A DNA stretch of 64,000 bases from Alphaproteobacteria bacterium (GTDB lineage Bacteria; Pseudomonadota; Alphaproteobacteria; Bin95), in NCBI GenBank assembly GCA_020638555.1, contig JACKII010000002.1, positions 434,001-498,000 on the forward strand, written 5' to 3'. Positions 51,251 through 59,856 of the stretch are shown here, piece after piece. The notes beneath the pieces are model-generated. The model saw nothing but the letters and a program-made list of their open reading frames with translations, was not told where the DNA came from and made no database searches. The stretch's first letter is position 1, and every line of letters starts with the position of its first letter. A program made the position numbers and the translations under genes.

Positions 51251-53596
51251 ATGGCTGCCACCAAACTCACCGCCGCCGATATCGGCATGCCGCATCACAC
51301 GCCGTCGCCGGCGCCGGGCGGGGTGTTCGCCCTGTCGAGCCATGCCCGCGCCAAGGAGGCGCTGGACTTCGGCCTCTCGGCCCGGACGCCGGGGTTCAAC
51401 ATCTTCGTCGTCGGCGGCGACCGCAGCGGCCGCATGACCGAGACGCTGACCTATCTGAACGCGGAGATGAACCGGCGCCCGCCCGCGCCGGACTGGGTCT
51501 ATCTCAACAATTTCCGCCGGCCGCACCGGCCGCGCCCGTGCCGCCTGACCGCGGGCACCGGCCGCCGCTTTCGCGACGCCATGGCGGCGCTGATCCCGAA
51601 CATCCGCGCCGCCCTGCAAAAGGCGTTCGAGGACGAAGCCCACCAGACCGCGCTACAGGCGCCGGCGCGCCGGTTGCAGGAGGAGGTGAACCGGCAGATT
51701 GCCGAGGTGAAGGCCGAGGCCGAATCCCGCGGCCTGACCATCGTCCAGACCCAGACCGGCCCGACCATCACCCCGGTGCAGCCGAAGGAGGGCGAGCAAC
51801 CCAAGCAACTGACGCCGCAGGAAATGGAGCAGGTGCAGGCGGACGCCCGCGCCATTGCCGAGCGCCTGACCCAGGTCTCGCGCTGGGCGGGCATGCAGCA
51901 AAAGCAGGTGGCCGAACACGCCCGCCAGGTGTCGCTCCAGATCGCGGACGGTGCGATTCACGGCCTGATCTCCGAACTTGCCGGCGAGTTTACCGGCCAT
52001 GGCGCGCTGTTGCGCTGGCTGGAGGAGGTGCGGGTCGACATTCTCGACAACATCCAGCGCTTCGCCTCCCAGCAGCCCGAAGGCGCTCCGCCATTGGAGC
52101 CGCCGGAACTGCGCTATGCAGTCAACCTGTTCGTCGACCACAGCGACAACCAGCACCCGCTGGTCGTGCTGGAGGCGAACCCCACGTACGACAATCTGTT
52201 CGGCCGGTTCGAATACCGCCAGGCCGGCATGCGGCTGGAGACGGATTTCACCCTGCTGCGCGCCGGCGCCCTGCACCGGGCCAATGGCGGCATCCTCGTC
52301 CTGCGGGCCGAGGCGCTGGCGGCCCAGCCCTTCAGCTGGCTGTTCCTGAAGGGCGCCTTGCGCGACCAGGAAATCCAGCTGGAAGACCTGCGCCAGCAGG
52401 CGGCCCTGCCCATCGCCGGCGCGCCGCGGCCGAAGCCGATTCCGCTGGACGTGAAGGTGGTGCTGGTGGGCGCGCCGCAATGGTTCCAGACCTATTTCGG
52501 CGCGGACCCGGACTTCCAGACCCATTTCCGCATCAAGGCGGAAATCGACAGCGACATGCTGGCGGACGCCGACAACCTGGCCCGCTATGCCGGCCTGCTG
52601 GAGCAGATCGCCGAGCGCCGCGGCGCCACCGGCTGCGAGCCCGCCGCCATCACCCGCCTGCTGGCCCATGCCAGCCGTCTCGCCGACGACCGCACCCGCC
52701 TCAGCGCCAAGTTCGAGCTGCTGGAAGATGTCATCGCCGAGGCCCGGGTGGGCGCCCATCACGGGCCGGTGACGGCGGATTCGGTCGAGCGCGCCATCGC
52801 CCAGCGCCGCGTCCGCAACGCCCGCGCCGAGGATTTGATGCACGAGCGCATCGCCGACGGCACCATCCTGATCGAGACCACCGGCGCGGCGGCGGGGCAG
52901 GTCAACGGCCTGACCGTGCGCGATCTGGGCGACCACAGCTTCGGCTCGCCGGCCCGCGTCACCGCCCGCGCCTCGGCCGGGCGCGACGGCATCGTCAATA
53001 TCGAGCGGGTCGTCGCCATGGGCGGGCCGATCCAGCAGAAGGGGGCGATGATCCTGCAAGGCTTCCTCGCCGGCCGCTTCGCCACCGCCATCCCGCTGTC
53101 CTTCACCTGCTCCATCACCTTCGAACAGAGCTATGGCGGCGTCGAGGGCGACAGCGCTAGCCTGGCGGAGGCGGTGGCGGTGATCTCGGACCTGTCCGGT
53201 CTGCCGGTGCGCCAGGACATCGCCATTACCGGCTCGATGAACCAGCACGGCCACGCCCAGGTGGTGGGCGGCGTCGCCCGCAAGGTGGAGGGCTTCTACC
53301 GCGCCTGCCTGGACGGGCCGGACGGGCTGACGGGCGGGCAGGGCGTGATCGTCCCCGCCGCCAACGCCCGCAACCTGGTGCTGAAGCAGGAGGTTGCCGA
53401 CGCGGTCGCCGCCGGCCGCTTCCACCTCTGGGTGGTCAACCATGTCGACGAGGCGCTGGAGACGCTGTTGCAAACCCCGGTCGGCGCGGCCGATGCCGCG
53501 GGCGCTTATGCCGGTGACAGCGTGTTCGGCCGGGTCATGACCCGCCTGGAGGCCTTCAACGCCAGCATCGCCGAGACCTATCGCCCGGCGCGCTGA
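51251..53596 (+). CDS. Lon-like (LonC-type, YcbZ-related) serine protease
   Basis: 781 residues. The C-terminal S16 domain has the Ser/Lys dyad: Ser635 (EGDSAS) and Lys678 (GGVARKVEGF). The N-terminal AAA-like domain has VVGGDRSGRMTET instead of an intact Walker A (no GKT/S), and a long charged helical insert (about 120-220, ALQAPARRLQEEVNRQIAEVK) replaces the usual nucleotide core. This matches LonC/YcbZ-type proteins, described as ATP-independent. It is likely a cytoplasmic quality-control protease. AGGGAGG lies 7 bases before the ATG. Confidence 0.88.
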   Translation: MAATKLTAADIGMPHHTPSPAPGGVFALSSHARAKEALDFGLSARTPGFNIFVVGGDRSGRMTETLTYLNAEMNRRPPAPDWVYLNNFRRPHRPRPCRLTAGTGRRFRDAMAALIPNIRAALQKAFEDEAHQTALQAPARRLQEEVNRQIAEVKAEAESRGLTIVQTQTGPTITPVQPKEGEQPKQLTPQEMEQVQADARAIAERLTQVSRWAGMQQKQVAEHARQVSLQIADGAIHGLISELAGEFTGHGALLRWLEEVRVDILDNIQRFASQQPEGAPPLEPPELRYAVNLFVDHSDNQHPLVVLEANPTYDNLFGRFEYRQAGMRLETDFTLLRAGALHRANGGILVLRAEALAAQPFSWLFLKGALRDQEIQLEDLRQQAALPIAGAPRPKPIPLDVKVVLVGAPQWFQTYFGADPDFQTHFRIKAEIDSDMLADADNLARYAGLLEQIAERRGATGCEPAAITRLLAHASRLADDRTRLSAKFELLEDVIAEARVGAHHGPVTADSVERAIAQRRVRNARAEDLMHERIADGTILIETTGAAAGQVNGLTVRDLGDHSFGSPARVTARASAGRDGIVNIERVVAMGGPIQQKGAMILQGFLAGRFATAIPLSFTCSITFEQSYGGVEGDSASLAEAVAVISDLSGLPVRQDIAITGSMNQHGHAQVVGGVARKVEGFYRACLDGPDGLTGGQGVIVPAANARNLVLKQEVADAVAAGRFHLWVVNHVDEALETLLQTPVGAADAAGAYAGDSVFGRVMTRLEAFNASIAETYRPAR

Positions 53597-53669
53597 GAGG
53601 GCGAGAGGGCAAGGCGGGATGCGAGCCCGCCGGCTCAGCGCGTTTTCGGTCCTGGTTGAGCCACTCTCC

Positions 53670-53745
53670 TGCCCCGCCTCCCGCGCACGCGGGGACAGGG
53701 AAGCTGGGCTGGTGAGCCGGCTGGAAAAGACTCCGCTCCAGCGGC
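53670..53745. repeat. Family 2-related repeat
   Basis: actctcctgccccgcctcc, then a small hairpin cccgc-gca-cgcggg, then gacagggaag...gtgagccggctgg. The same order of blocks is seen at 21.73-21.88 kb around the family 2 copy there. It lies in the 360-base gene-free gap 53597-53956 between convergent genes. Confidence 0.65.
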
Positions 53746-53771
53746 GCGAAGCGGCACCGGCAATCCCGGTA

Positions 53772-53925
53772 CCCCGACGGTGCGGAGCGCCAATGTTCCC
53801 CGGACGGTGCGGAGCGCCGCTCCGGGGCCGCTCGCTGTCGCGAACACCGGCGAGGGCGGTGTTCGCAGGATGATACCGATCCCGGCGCACCGCTCCGCGG
53901 CGGCCGGGAAACACCGGGTCTCGAT
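53772..53925. repeat. Family 1 interspersed repeat, mosaic copy
   Basis: Two arm units start at 53772 and 53798 (ccccggacggtgcggagcgc type), then comes the central palindrome (cgaacaccggcgagggcggtgttcg) and an end arm gcggccgggaaacaccg. The outer arms run in reverse orientation relative to the 15.3 kb copies, while the centre runs forward. Confidence 0.8.
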
Positions 53926-53956
53926 GGAAACCCAGCGATCATCGTGGGCCGCCAGG

Positions 53957-55621
53957 TCAGGCGCGCGCGGCTTCCTCGATGCCGCTGATGGTGGCGTTGG
54001 GCGAGATATGGTCGAGGCTGGTGCGGCAGTGGATCACCACCGGGCCGTCATGGGCCATGGCCTCGGCCACCTTGGCCTCCACCTCGGCTTCGGTCTCGAT
54101 GGTGATGCCCTTGGCGCCGAAGCTCTCGCCCCACTTCGCGAAATCCGGGTTCTTCAGTTCGATGGCATAGCCGCGGCCGGGGAAGCTGCGGGCCTGGTGC
54201 ATGCGGATCGTGCCATAGGCGCTGTTGTCGGAGATGAAGATCTTCACCGGCACGCCGTACTGCACCGCCGTCGCCAGTTCGTTGCCGGTCATGAGCACGC
54301 CGCCGTCGCCGACAAAGGCCACCACCTGCCGCCCCGGCGCGGCGATGCCCGCGCCGACCGCCGCCGGCACGCCGGGTCCCATGGCGCCGACCACCGCGCC
54401 GACGAACATATTGCCCGGCCCCATGTTCAGGAACTGCGCCATCCAACTGGAGAAATTGCCGGCGTCGCAGGTGACGACCGCATCCGGGCTCATATGCCGG
54501 TCGATGGCGGCGACCACATTGCCGAACACCAGCCCGTCGTTGGACGAGCGCGTCTTGTAGGTCATCACCTCGCGGTGCTGGGCGTTCAGCCGCTCGACCC
54601 AGCCCTTGCGCCCGGCCGGAAGCTCGCCGGGGCCGGCCGCCAGCATGGCCTGGACGAAGGCGTGCGGGTCGGCGGCGATGCCGAGCGTCGGGGCGTAGGC
54701 GCGGCCGACCTCGGTCGCGTCCGGCCAGACATGGACGAACGTCTGGTCCGGCACCGGCGCCTTGGGGAACTGGAAGTTCTGGGTCCAGGAGGGCAGCATG
54801 CGCTCGCCGATCACCAGGATCAGGTCGCTTTCCTTCATGATCGCCAGCGAGCCCGCATTGGCCCGGTTCGGCAGCCGGCCGCCGGCATTCGGGTGGCGGC
54901 TGTCGAAGGCGTGGAAGCGGCGCTGCGGCACCGCCACCGGCAGTTGGAACGTCTCGGCGAGGCGTTGCAGGTCGGCGAGGCCGTCGCCGTGCAGACGGTT
55001 GCCGGCCACCACCAGCGGTCGCTCCGCCCGGCGCAGCAGGTCGAGCACCACCGCCGTGTCGTCGGCCGTCATGCCGGGGCGCACCACGCGGCGCGGCTGG
55101 GCCGCCTCGGCCTTGGCCTCGCCATAGAGCAGGTCTTCCGGCAGGATCAGCGCCACCGGCCCCGGCGTGCCGCTCTGGGCGATGTGGAAGGCGCGGGCGG
55201 TGTCCTCGGCGATGTTTTCCGGGTGGATCACCTCGATCACCGCCTTGGTGGTGTCGGAGAAGGTCTTGGAATAGTTCATCTCCTGCAAGGCCATGCGGTT
55301 CAGCTCGTCCCGCTCCGCCTGGCCGATCAGGAACACCACCGGGTCGGCGTCGTGATAGGCGACATGCAGGGCGATGGCGGCGTTCATCGCGCCCGGCCCG
55401 CGGCTCACCAGGCAGACGCCGGGCGCGCCGCGCACCCGCGCGTGCGAGACCGCCATCAGGCCCGCGCCGCTCTCGTGCCGGCAGACGACGAGCTGGATCT
55501 GCGGCCGGTCGCGCAGCGCGTTGGTCAGCGGCAGGAAGCTCTCGCCCGGCACGCAATAGATCGTGTCGACGCCATGGTTGGCGAGCGTATCGGCGAGGAT
55601 GGAGGCGACGGGTTGGGTCAT
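53957..55621 (-). CDS. Thiamine-diphosphate-dependent enzyme (acetolactate synthase-like)
   Basis: 554 residues, three-domain TPP enzyme. Glu50 (VVCRHESGAG) is the activating glutamate; the TPP motif begins at GDGGVLMTGNELATAVQYGV (438-457) and continues to SDNSAYGTIRMHQ. It resembles acetolactate synthase large subunit but lacks any small-subunit partner nearby, so it may be a benzoylformate decarboxylase or oxalyl-CoA decarboxylase-type enzyme. It lies 38 bases downstream of a luciferase-like oxidoreductase gene on the same strand. Substrate unassigned. Confidence 0.9.
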   Translation of the reverse strand: MTQPVASILADTLANHGVDTIYCVPGESFLPLTNALRDRPQIQLVVCRHESGAGLMAVSHARVRGAPGVCLVSRGPGAMNAAIALHVAYHDADPVVFLIGQAERDELNRMALQEMNYSKTFSDTTKAVIEVIHPENIAEDTARAFHIAQSGTPGPVALILPEDLLYGEAKAEAAQPRRVVRPGMTADDTAVVLDLLRRAERPLVVAGNRLHGDGLADLQRLAETFQLPVAVPQRRFHAFDSRHPNAGGRLPNRANAGSLAIMKESDLILVIGERMLPSWTQNFQFPKAPVPDQTFVHVWPDATEVGRAYAPTLGIAADPHAFVQAMLAAGPGELPAGRKGWVERLNAQHREVMTYKTRSSNDGLVFGNVVAAIDRHMSPDAVVTCDAGNFSSWMAQFLNMGPGNMFVGAVVGAMGPGVPAAVGAGIAAPGRQVVAFVGDGGVLMTGNELATAVQYGVPVKIFISDNSAYGTIRMHQARSFPGRGYAIELKNPDFAKWGESFGAKGITIETEAEVEAKVAEAMAHDGPVVIHCRTSLDHISPNATISGIEEAARA

Positions 55622-55659
55622 GGCGTTTCTCTCTGGGGAACGGAGTGTCGTCGGGCAGC

Positions 55660-56673
55660 TTAGGCCGGTTGCAGCGCGCCGGGGAAGTGGGGTGCGACCC
55701 GCTCGACGAACAGGTCGACCGAGCGCCGCGCGGCGTCCGCCGGCAGGTTGCCGTAGGCGAAGCGGCAGAGCATGTAGTTGGCGCCGGCGGCTGCGATCTG
55801 GCCCGCCAGCGTCTCCGCCACCGCCTCCGGCGTGCCGGCGATGGCGAGGCCGCGGGCCTTGGCCTCGGCATAGTCCCTGGGGAAGCGCACCGGGTCGGCG
55901 CCGTTGTCGCGCCAGAGCTTGGCGAGGCTCGCCCGCCACTGGTCGAAGGCCGGCGCCGCCAGCCGCTCCGCCTCGGCCCGGTCGTCGGCGATCATCAGGT
56001 GGCGGGAGAAGCCCAGCTTCGCGTCGGTCGGGCCGCCGGCGGCGCGGTAGGCCTCGAAGATCGGTTTCAGGTCCGCCGGGCCGCCATTGCCGACGATGTT
56101 CATGCCGCGCGCCGCCGTCCAGGCGCCGTGATCGGGCCGGCCGACGCCGTACCAGAGCGGCGGGTGCGGCCGCTGCACCGGCGGGATTTCCATCGGCACG
56201 TTGCGATAGGTCCAGAACTTGCCCTCATAGGTCAGGCGCTCGCTGGAGAGGCCGGCCTTCAGGATGTCCAGCGCCTCCTCGAAGCGGGGCGGGGTGTCCA
56301 GGTGAGTGAGGCCGTAGAACGCGGTCTCGAACGCGACGATGCCGCGGCCGACGCCCATTTCCAGCCGGCCGCCGCTCATCTGGTCGAGCATGCCGATCTC
56401 CTGGATCAGGCGCAGCGGCTGGTAGAGCGGCAGGGTGTAGACCAGCGGCCCGAAGCGCAGCCGCTTCGTGCGCGCCGCCACCGCCGCCAGGAACACGCTG
56501 GGGCTGGGGGCGAGACCCAGCGGCGAGCCGTGGTGCTCCGCCAGATGGAAGGCATAGAAGCCGGCCGCGTCATAGGCCTCGACCAGGCTGAGGCGCTCGG
56601 CATAGTCGGCGGGGATGGGGCGGCCGCTCTTGTCCAGATGGTCGAACGTGCCGAAGCGCAGGGCAGGGGACAT
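55660..56673 (-). CDS. LLM-class flavin-dependent oxidoreductase (luciferase-like)
   Basis: 337 residues, a TIM-barrel luciferase-like fold. GFYAFHLAEHHG (39-50), RIQEIGMLDQMSGGRLEMGVGRG-like text (about 88-112) and PPLWYGVGRPDHGAWTAARG are conserved landmarks. It uses reduced FMN or F420 to oxygenate a substrate; a separate flavin reductase would be needed and is not adjacent. Upstream of the TPP enzyme in a two-gene unit. Confidence 0.9.
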   Translation of the reverse strand: MSPALRFGTFDHLDKSGRPIPADYAERLSLVEAYDAAGFYAFHLAEHHGSPLGLAPSPSVFLAAVAARTKRLRFGPLVYTLPLYQPLRLIQEIGMLDQMSGGRLEMGVGRGIVAFETAFYGLTHLDTPPRFEEALDILKAGLSSERLTYEGKFWTYRNVPMEIPPVQRPHPPLWYGVGRPDHGAWTAARGMNIVGNGGPADLKPIFEAYRAAGGPTDAKLGFSRHLMIADDRAEAERLAAPAFDQWRASLAKLWRDNGADPVRFPRDYAEAKARGLAIAGTPEAVAETLAGQIAAAGANYMLCRFAYGNLPADAARRSVDLFVERVAPHFPGALQPA

Positions 56674-56809
56674 CGGGGCGGTTTCCTCGGGCGCGGGGAG
56701 GGGCGCCGCGCGTTCGAATGGGCGCGGGCCTTATGGTTGCCGCCCATCCTACCGGCGTCACGCGGGCAGGGCCAGCGCTTGCGGGGGGAGGGAGACCCTC
56801 ACCCGCCAT

Positions 56810-56948
56810 TTCATCCCACCCTCCGGGTTCATCCCATGCGCCGGTTTCATCCCACCCTCCGGTTTCATCCCGAGTAGGCCCGCAGGCCCGTATCGAGGGA
56901 CGCGCTCGCCCCCTCGATACGCCGGCGGCGCCGGCCACTCGGGATGAA
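56810..56948. repeat. 18-bp tandem repeat joined to a nested cruciform
   Basis: About 3.4 units of 18 bp start at 56810, 56828, 56846 and 56864 (ttcatcccaccctccgg type). The last partial unit is also one arm of a 12-bp inverted repeat (56864-56875/56937-56948) that encloses a second, 11-bp inverted repeat (56889-56899/56911-56921). It fills much of the 287-base gap 56674-56960 between the LLM and GFA genes, and could be a terminator or protein-binding site. Confidence 0.8.
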
Positions 56949-56960
56949 GCGGAGTTTGCC

Positions 56961-57446
56961 TCAGCCCTTGTCGGGGGTGTCGAGCAGGCCGTGGGCGCGG
57001 TGCCAGTCCTCCAGCGACCGGTCCGGATAGTCCGCGTGCCGGGCCTCGCCGGGCCGGGAGTCGTCGCGGACCCAGCCAGGCTTGGCCGAGAGCATCATGT
57101 GCACCTGCTCCGGTGGCTCCGGCAGGGGCGTGTCCACGGCGCTCGCGAACGGGTGGACGAGGTCCGGCCAGCGCGGGTCCCAGACCCAGAGCGCCGAGCC
57201 GCACTTGGCGCAGAAGCGGCGCTCGCCGGGGCTTTGCTCGCCGTCGATGACGGCGTGGAAGATGGTGATGTGCTCTTCGCCCTCGACTTTGAGGCTGGCA
57301 GCGAGCGCCCCCAGATTGATCGCAAACCCGCCCCCGCCCGCGGTCTTGCGACAGATCGAGCAGTGACAGCGCAGATACGGCACGGGCGCATACGCCTCGC
57401 ACGAGAAGCGGACGGAGCCGCAATAGCAGGAGCCGGTGAGGTGCAT
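56961..57446 (-). CDS. GFA (glutathione-dependent formaldehyde-activating) family protein
   Basis: 161 residues. Zinc-binding cysteines are GSCYCGSVRFS (Cys7, Cys9), LRCHCSICRK (Cys27, 29, 32) and FCAKCGSALW. The family has a Mss4-like beta-tent fold; members bind glutathione or zinc, and only some are true formaldehyde-activating enzymes. It lies 24 bases downstream of an MFS gene. The first third of this gene is duplicated at 58950-59051, on the other side of the MFS gene. Confidence 0.9.
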   Translation of the reverse strand: MHLTGSCYCGSVRFSCEAYAPVPYLRCHCSICRKTAGGGGFAINLGALAASLKVEGEEHITIFHAVIDGEQSPGERRFCAKCGSALWVWDPRWPDLVHPFASAVDTPLPEPPEQVHMMLSAKPGWVRDDSRPGEARHADYPDRSLEDWHRAHGLLDTPDKG

Positions 57447-57470
57447 GGTTCGATCCTTCCTCGGGCCGGG

Positions 57471-58808
57471 TCAGGAGCGCGCCGGCCAGGCCTGGTGCTC
57501 GTCGTCGATGACGAACACATGCCGGTGGCGCGGCCCGCCCGCCCCGTGCTGCCGCAGGTGGGGGTGGTCCGGGGCCAGGTCCGGATGGTCGTGCGGCACC
57601 ACCTCCGGGTCGTCCGCCGGCCAGAGCGTTCGCGCCGCCAGCACGCCGGCCAGAGCGCCCGCGCCCAGCAGCAGCATGGCCGCCGGCAGGCCGATCCGGT
57701 CGCCGACCTGCCCCGCGACGGGATAGCTGACCAGCCAGCAGGCATGGCTGAGGGCGAACTGCGCGGCGAACACCGCCGGCCGGTCCTCCGCATGGGCGGA
57801 CCGTCGCAACAGGCGGCCGGAGGGCGTGAGGATGGCGGAATAGAGCGCGCCGCTGGCCGCCCAGGCCGCCAGAAACGCCGGCCAGCCGGGCAGGCCTCCG
57901 GCGAGCCAGACGCCGCCATAGGCGAGGGTCAGCAGCGCCAGCAGGCCCGCACCGGCGAGCATCACCGTGCGGTCGGCCACCCGTTGCAGCAGCCGCGGCA
58001 AGGCCAGTGCCGCCGCCATCGAGCCGCCGCCGAAGGCCGCCAGGGCCAGTGCCACGTCGCTTTCGGAGGCGCCATAGCCGGCCTTGACCACGACCACCGT
58101 GTTGACGATCACGAACGCGCCCGCCGCCGCGGCGCTGAAATTCAGGGCCAGCAGGCCGCGCAGGCGCGGGGTGGCGAGGTAGATGCCCGTTCCGCGCGTC
58201 AGCCGCTCGCGGAAGCTGCGGGCTTTCCCGCTCTCGCGGCGCGGCGGCACCGCCGTCCGCCACACCAACGCGGCCGAGGCGAGGAAGCCCAGCATCGTGC
58301 CGGCAAACAGCCAGTGGAAGCTCAGGACCAGCAGCAGCGCGCCCGCCAGCGCCGGGCTGATCAGGTTTTCCAGGTCATAGGCCAGGCGCGAGAGCGACAG
58401 CGCCTTGGTGTAGGCGTCCTCGTCGTCGAGAATGTCCGGGATCGTCGCCTGGAACGCCGGCGTGAAGGTGGCCGACGCCGCCTGGAGGACGAAAATCAGA
58501 GCGTAGATTTCCCAGACCGCGTCGATGAACGGCAGGAACACCGCAACCGAGGCGCGCAGCAGGTCCGCACCGATCAGCAGCGCCTTGCGCGGGATGCGCT
58601 CGGCGATGGCGTTGGCGAGCGGGGCGAGCGCAACATAGGCGATCATCTTGATTGCCAGCGCCGTACCCAGCACCGCCCCCGCCCGTTCGCCCGCCAGATC
58701 GTAGGCCAGCAGGCCGAGGGCGACCGTCAGCAAGCCGGTGCCGAGTAGCGCGATGACCTGCGCCGCGAACAGGCGCCGGTAGACCGGGTGAGAGAGAACG
58801 CTCAGCAT
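57471..58808 (-). CDS. MFS transporter with His-rich C-terminal tail
   Basis: 445 residues, about 12 membrane segments (first about 14-35, AAQVIALLGTGLLTVALGLLAY). LAYDLAGERAGAVLG and ISPALAGALLLVLSFHWLFAG are typical of exporter-type MFS proteins. The last 45 residues are rich in His and Asp (DHPDLAPDHPHLRQHG, HRHVFVIDDEHQAWP), resembling the conserved metal-binding-like tail of one MFS subgroup. It lies between a GFA gene and a truncated GFA copy. Substrate unknown. Confidence 0.88.
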   Translation of the reverse strand: MLSVLSHPVYRRLFAAQVIALLGTGLLTVALGLLAYDLAGERAGAVLGTALAIKMIAYVALAPLANAIAERIPRKALLIGADLLRASVAVFLPFIDAVWEIYALIFVLQAASATFTPAFQATIPDILDDEDAYTKALSLSRLAYDLENLISPALAGALLLVLSFHWLFAGTMLGFLASAALVWRTAVPPRRESGKARSFRERLTRGTGIYLATPRLRGLLALNFSAAAAGAFVIVNTVVVVKAGYGASESDVALALAAFGGGSMAAALALPRLLQRVADRTVMLAGAGLLALLTLAYGGVWLAGGLPGWPAFLAAWAASGALYSAILTPSGRLLRRSAHAEDRPAVFAAQFALSHACWLVSYPVAGQVGDRIGLPAAMLLLGAGALAGVLAARTLWPADDPEVVPHDHPDLAPDHPHLRQHGAGGPRHRHVFVIDDEHQAWPARS

Positions 58809-58844
58809 GGCAACGCTCCGCAGGCACGGGGACCGGCCCCAGTC

Positions 58845-59051
58845 CTAGCCGATGCGCGGGGGGAGCGGAAGGGCCAGGCGCCCGCGCGAGGAGCCGGTTT
58901 CCTCGCCGATGGCGGCGGGGACGGTGGTGCTGTGCTGCTCGCCCGCGCCCTTGCGACAGATCGAGCAGTGACAGCGCAGATACGGCACGGGCACATAGGT
59001 CTCCCATGAGAAGCGGACGGAGCCGCAGTAGCAGGAGCCGGTGGTGTGCAT
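58845..59051 (-). pseudogene. Truncated duplicate of the GFA gene
   Basis: The first 34 residues (MHTTGSCYCGSVRFS...RCHCSICRKGAG) match the GFA protein at 56961-57446, and the DNA 58950-59051 aligns with 57345-57446 with about eight mismatches in 100 bases by hand. After SICRKGAG the frame continues into unrelated sequence, so the later zinc cysteines are missing. The frame is open and could make a 68-residue peptide, but a broken copy is the simplest reading. Confidence 0.75.
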
Positions 59052-59192
59052 GGGTTCACTTTGCATCCGGTGGGAAATTTGAGATTATAAGCCGAAAAAG
59101 CCCTTTTAAGAAAAGAATGAAATTGATCAATTTTGTTGAGGATGTTATTCAAGGAATTTGAGGAGAAATATAACATTGGGAAGGGATTGGGG

Positions 59193-59843
59193 ATGACAGA
59201 AAATATGAACAGGATTGTCAAAAATAGCACAAAGTGGTTAATGCTTATTTCTGCGTGTTCGACGTTATTTTTATTAATTATAGCGGCATTTTTGTTTTAC
59301 AATGTGGATTCTAAGCAGGTTGCAGATTATGGATCGTTTGTCGGTGGTTTCTCGACGGCAATTGCCTTGGTTTGGATTGTTTCTGGCTTCTGGAATCAGA
59401 GATCTGAATTAGAATCCCTATATGAGCAATTGAATTTACATGCAATATCCCTCGACAATAATAAGTCTATCCAAATACAAAGTATAACGATTGGAGTATT
59501 ACCGTCATATTTCGAGATATTAGATCAAATAGCGCACTCTCTCACTATGGGCCTGTATCCAGAACTGCTAAACACAGAGTTGGTGGCAATTCCTGATTCA
59601 ACAGGTGCAAACACAAAGTGGATAAACTGGCTTCTAAGTCGATCAGATGTCCCGCAGAGAATAGTTGAATCATCGAATGGCGGCTTTCCAGTGTCTACAG
59701 TCCTAGTAGATTCCTATATCAAAAATCACCAAAAAATTGTAGATTTACTTTCCCCTCCAAATGGCGATGCGGAAATATGGAGAATTATCAAGCCAGTAAT
59801 TGATGGCCACCCTGGCACCAATCTTCGTAAGATTCTTGAGTAA
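59193..59843 (+). CDS. AT-rich membrane protein, putative phage-abortive-infection-like (unknown)
   Basis: 216 residues from the ATG at 59193 (AAGGGA 6 bases upstream). Two membrane segments lie in the N-terminal part: about 16-36 (LMLISACSTLFLLIIAAFLF) and about 49-66. Between and after them is VADYGSFVGGFSTAIALVWIVSGFWNQRSELESLYEQL. The order (two segments, a G-rich SFVGG loop, then a charged QxSELE helix) resembles the putative abortive-infection family putAbiC, but this is a pattern judgement only. The rest is soluble helix. GC is about 37%, far below the surroundings. It is convergent with the next unknown gene, 13 bases between stops. Confidence 0.6.
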   Translation: MTENMNRIVKNSTKWLMLISACSTLFLLIIAAFLFYNVDSKQVADYGSFVGGFSTAIALVWIVSGFWNQRSELESLYEQLNLHAISLDNNKSIQIQSITIGVLPSYFEILDQIAHSLTMGLYPELLNTELVAIPDSTGANTKWINWLLSRSDVPQRIVESSNGGFPVSTVLVDSYIKNHQKIVDLLSPPNGDAEIWRIIKPVIDGHPGTNLRKILE

Positions 59844-59856
59844 TTATTGATATTAT

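Noticed and set aside
51653..53914. Long minus-strand open frame opposite the Lon-like gene
   Set aside because: Shadow of a high-GC gene; the plus-strand frame has clear catalytic motifs and a ribosome site.
53957..55621. Assignment as the biosynthetic acetolactate synthase large subunit (ilvB)
   Set aside because: No small subunit gene is adjacent and the neighbour is a luciferase-like oxidoreductase, so only the TPP-enzyme class is claimed.
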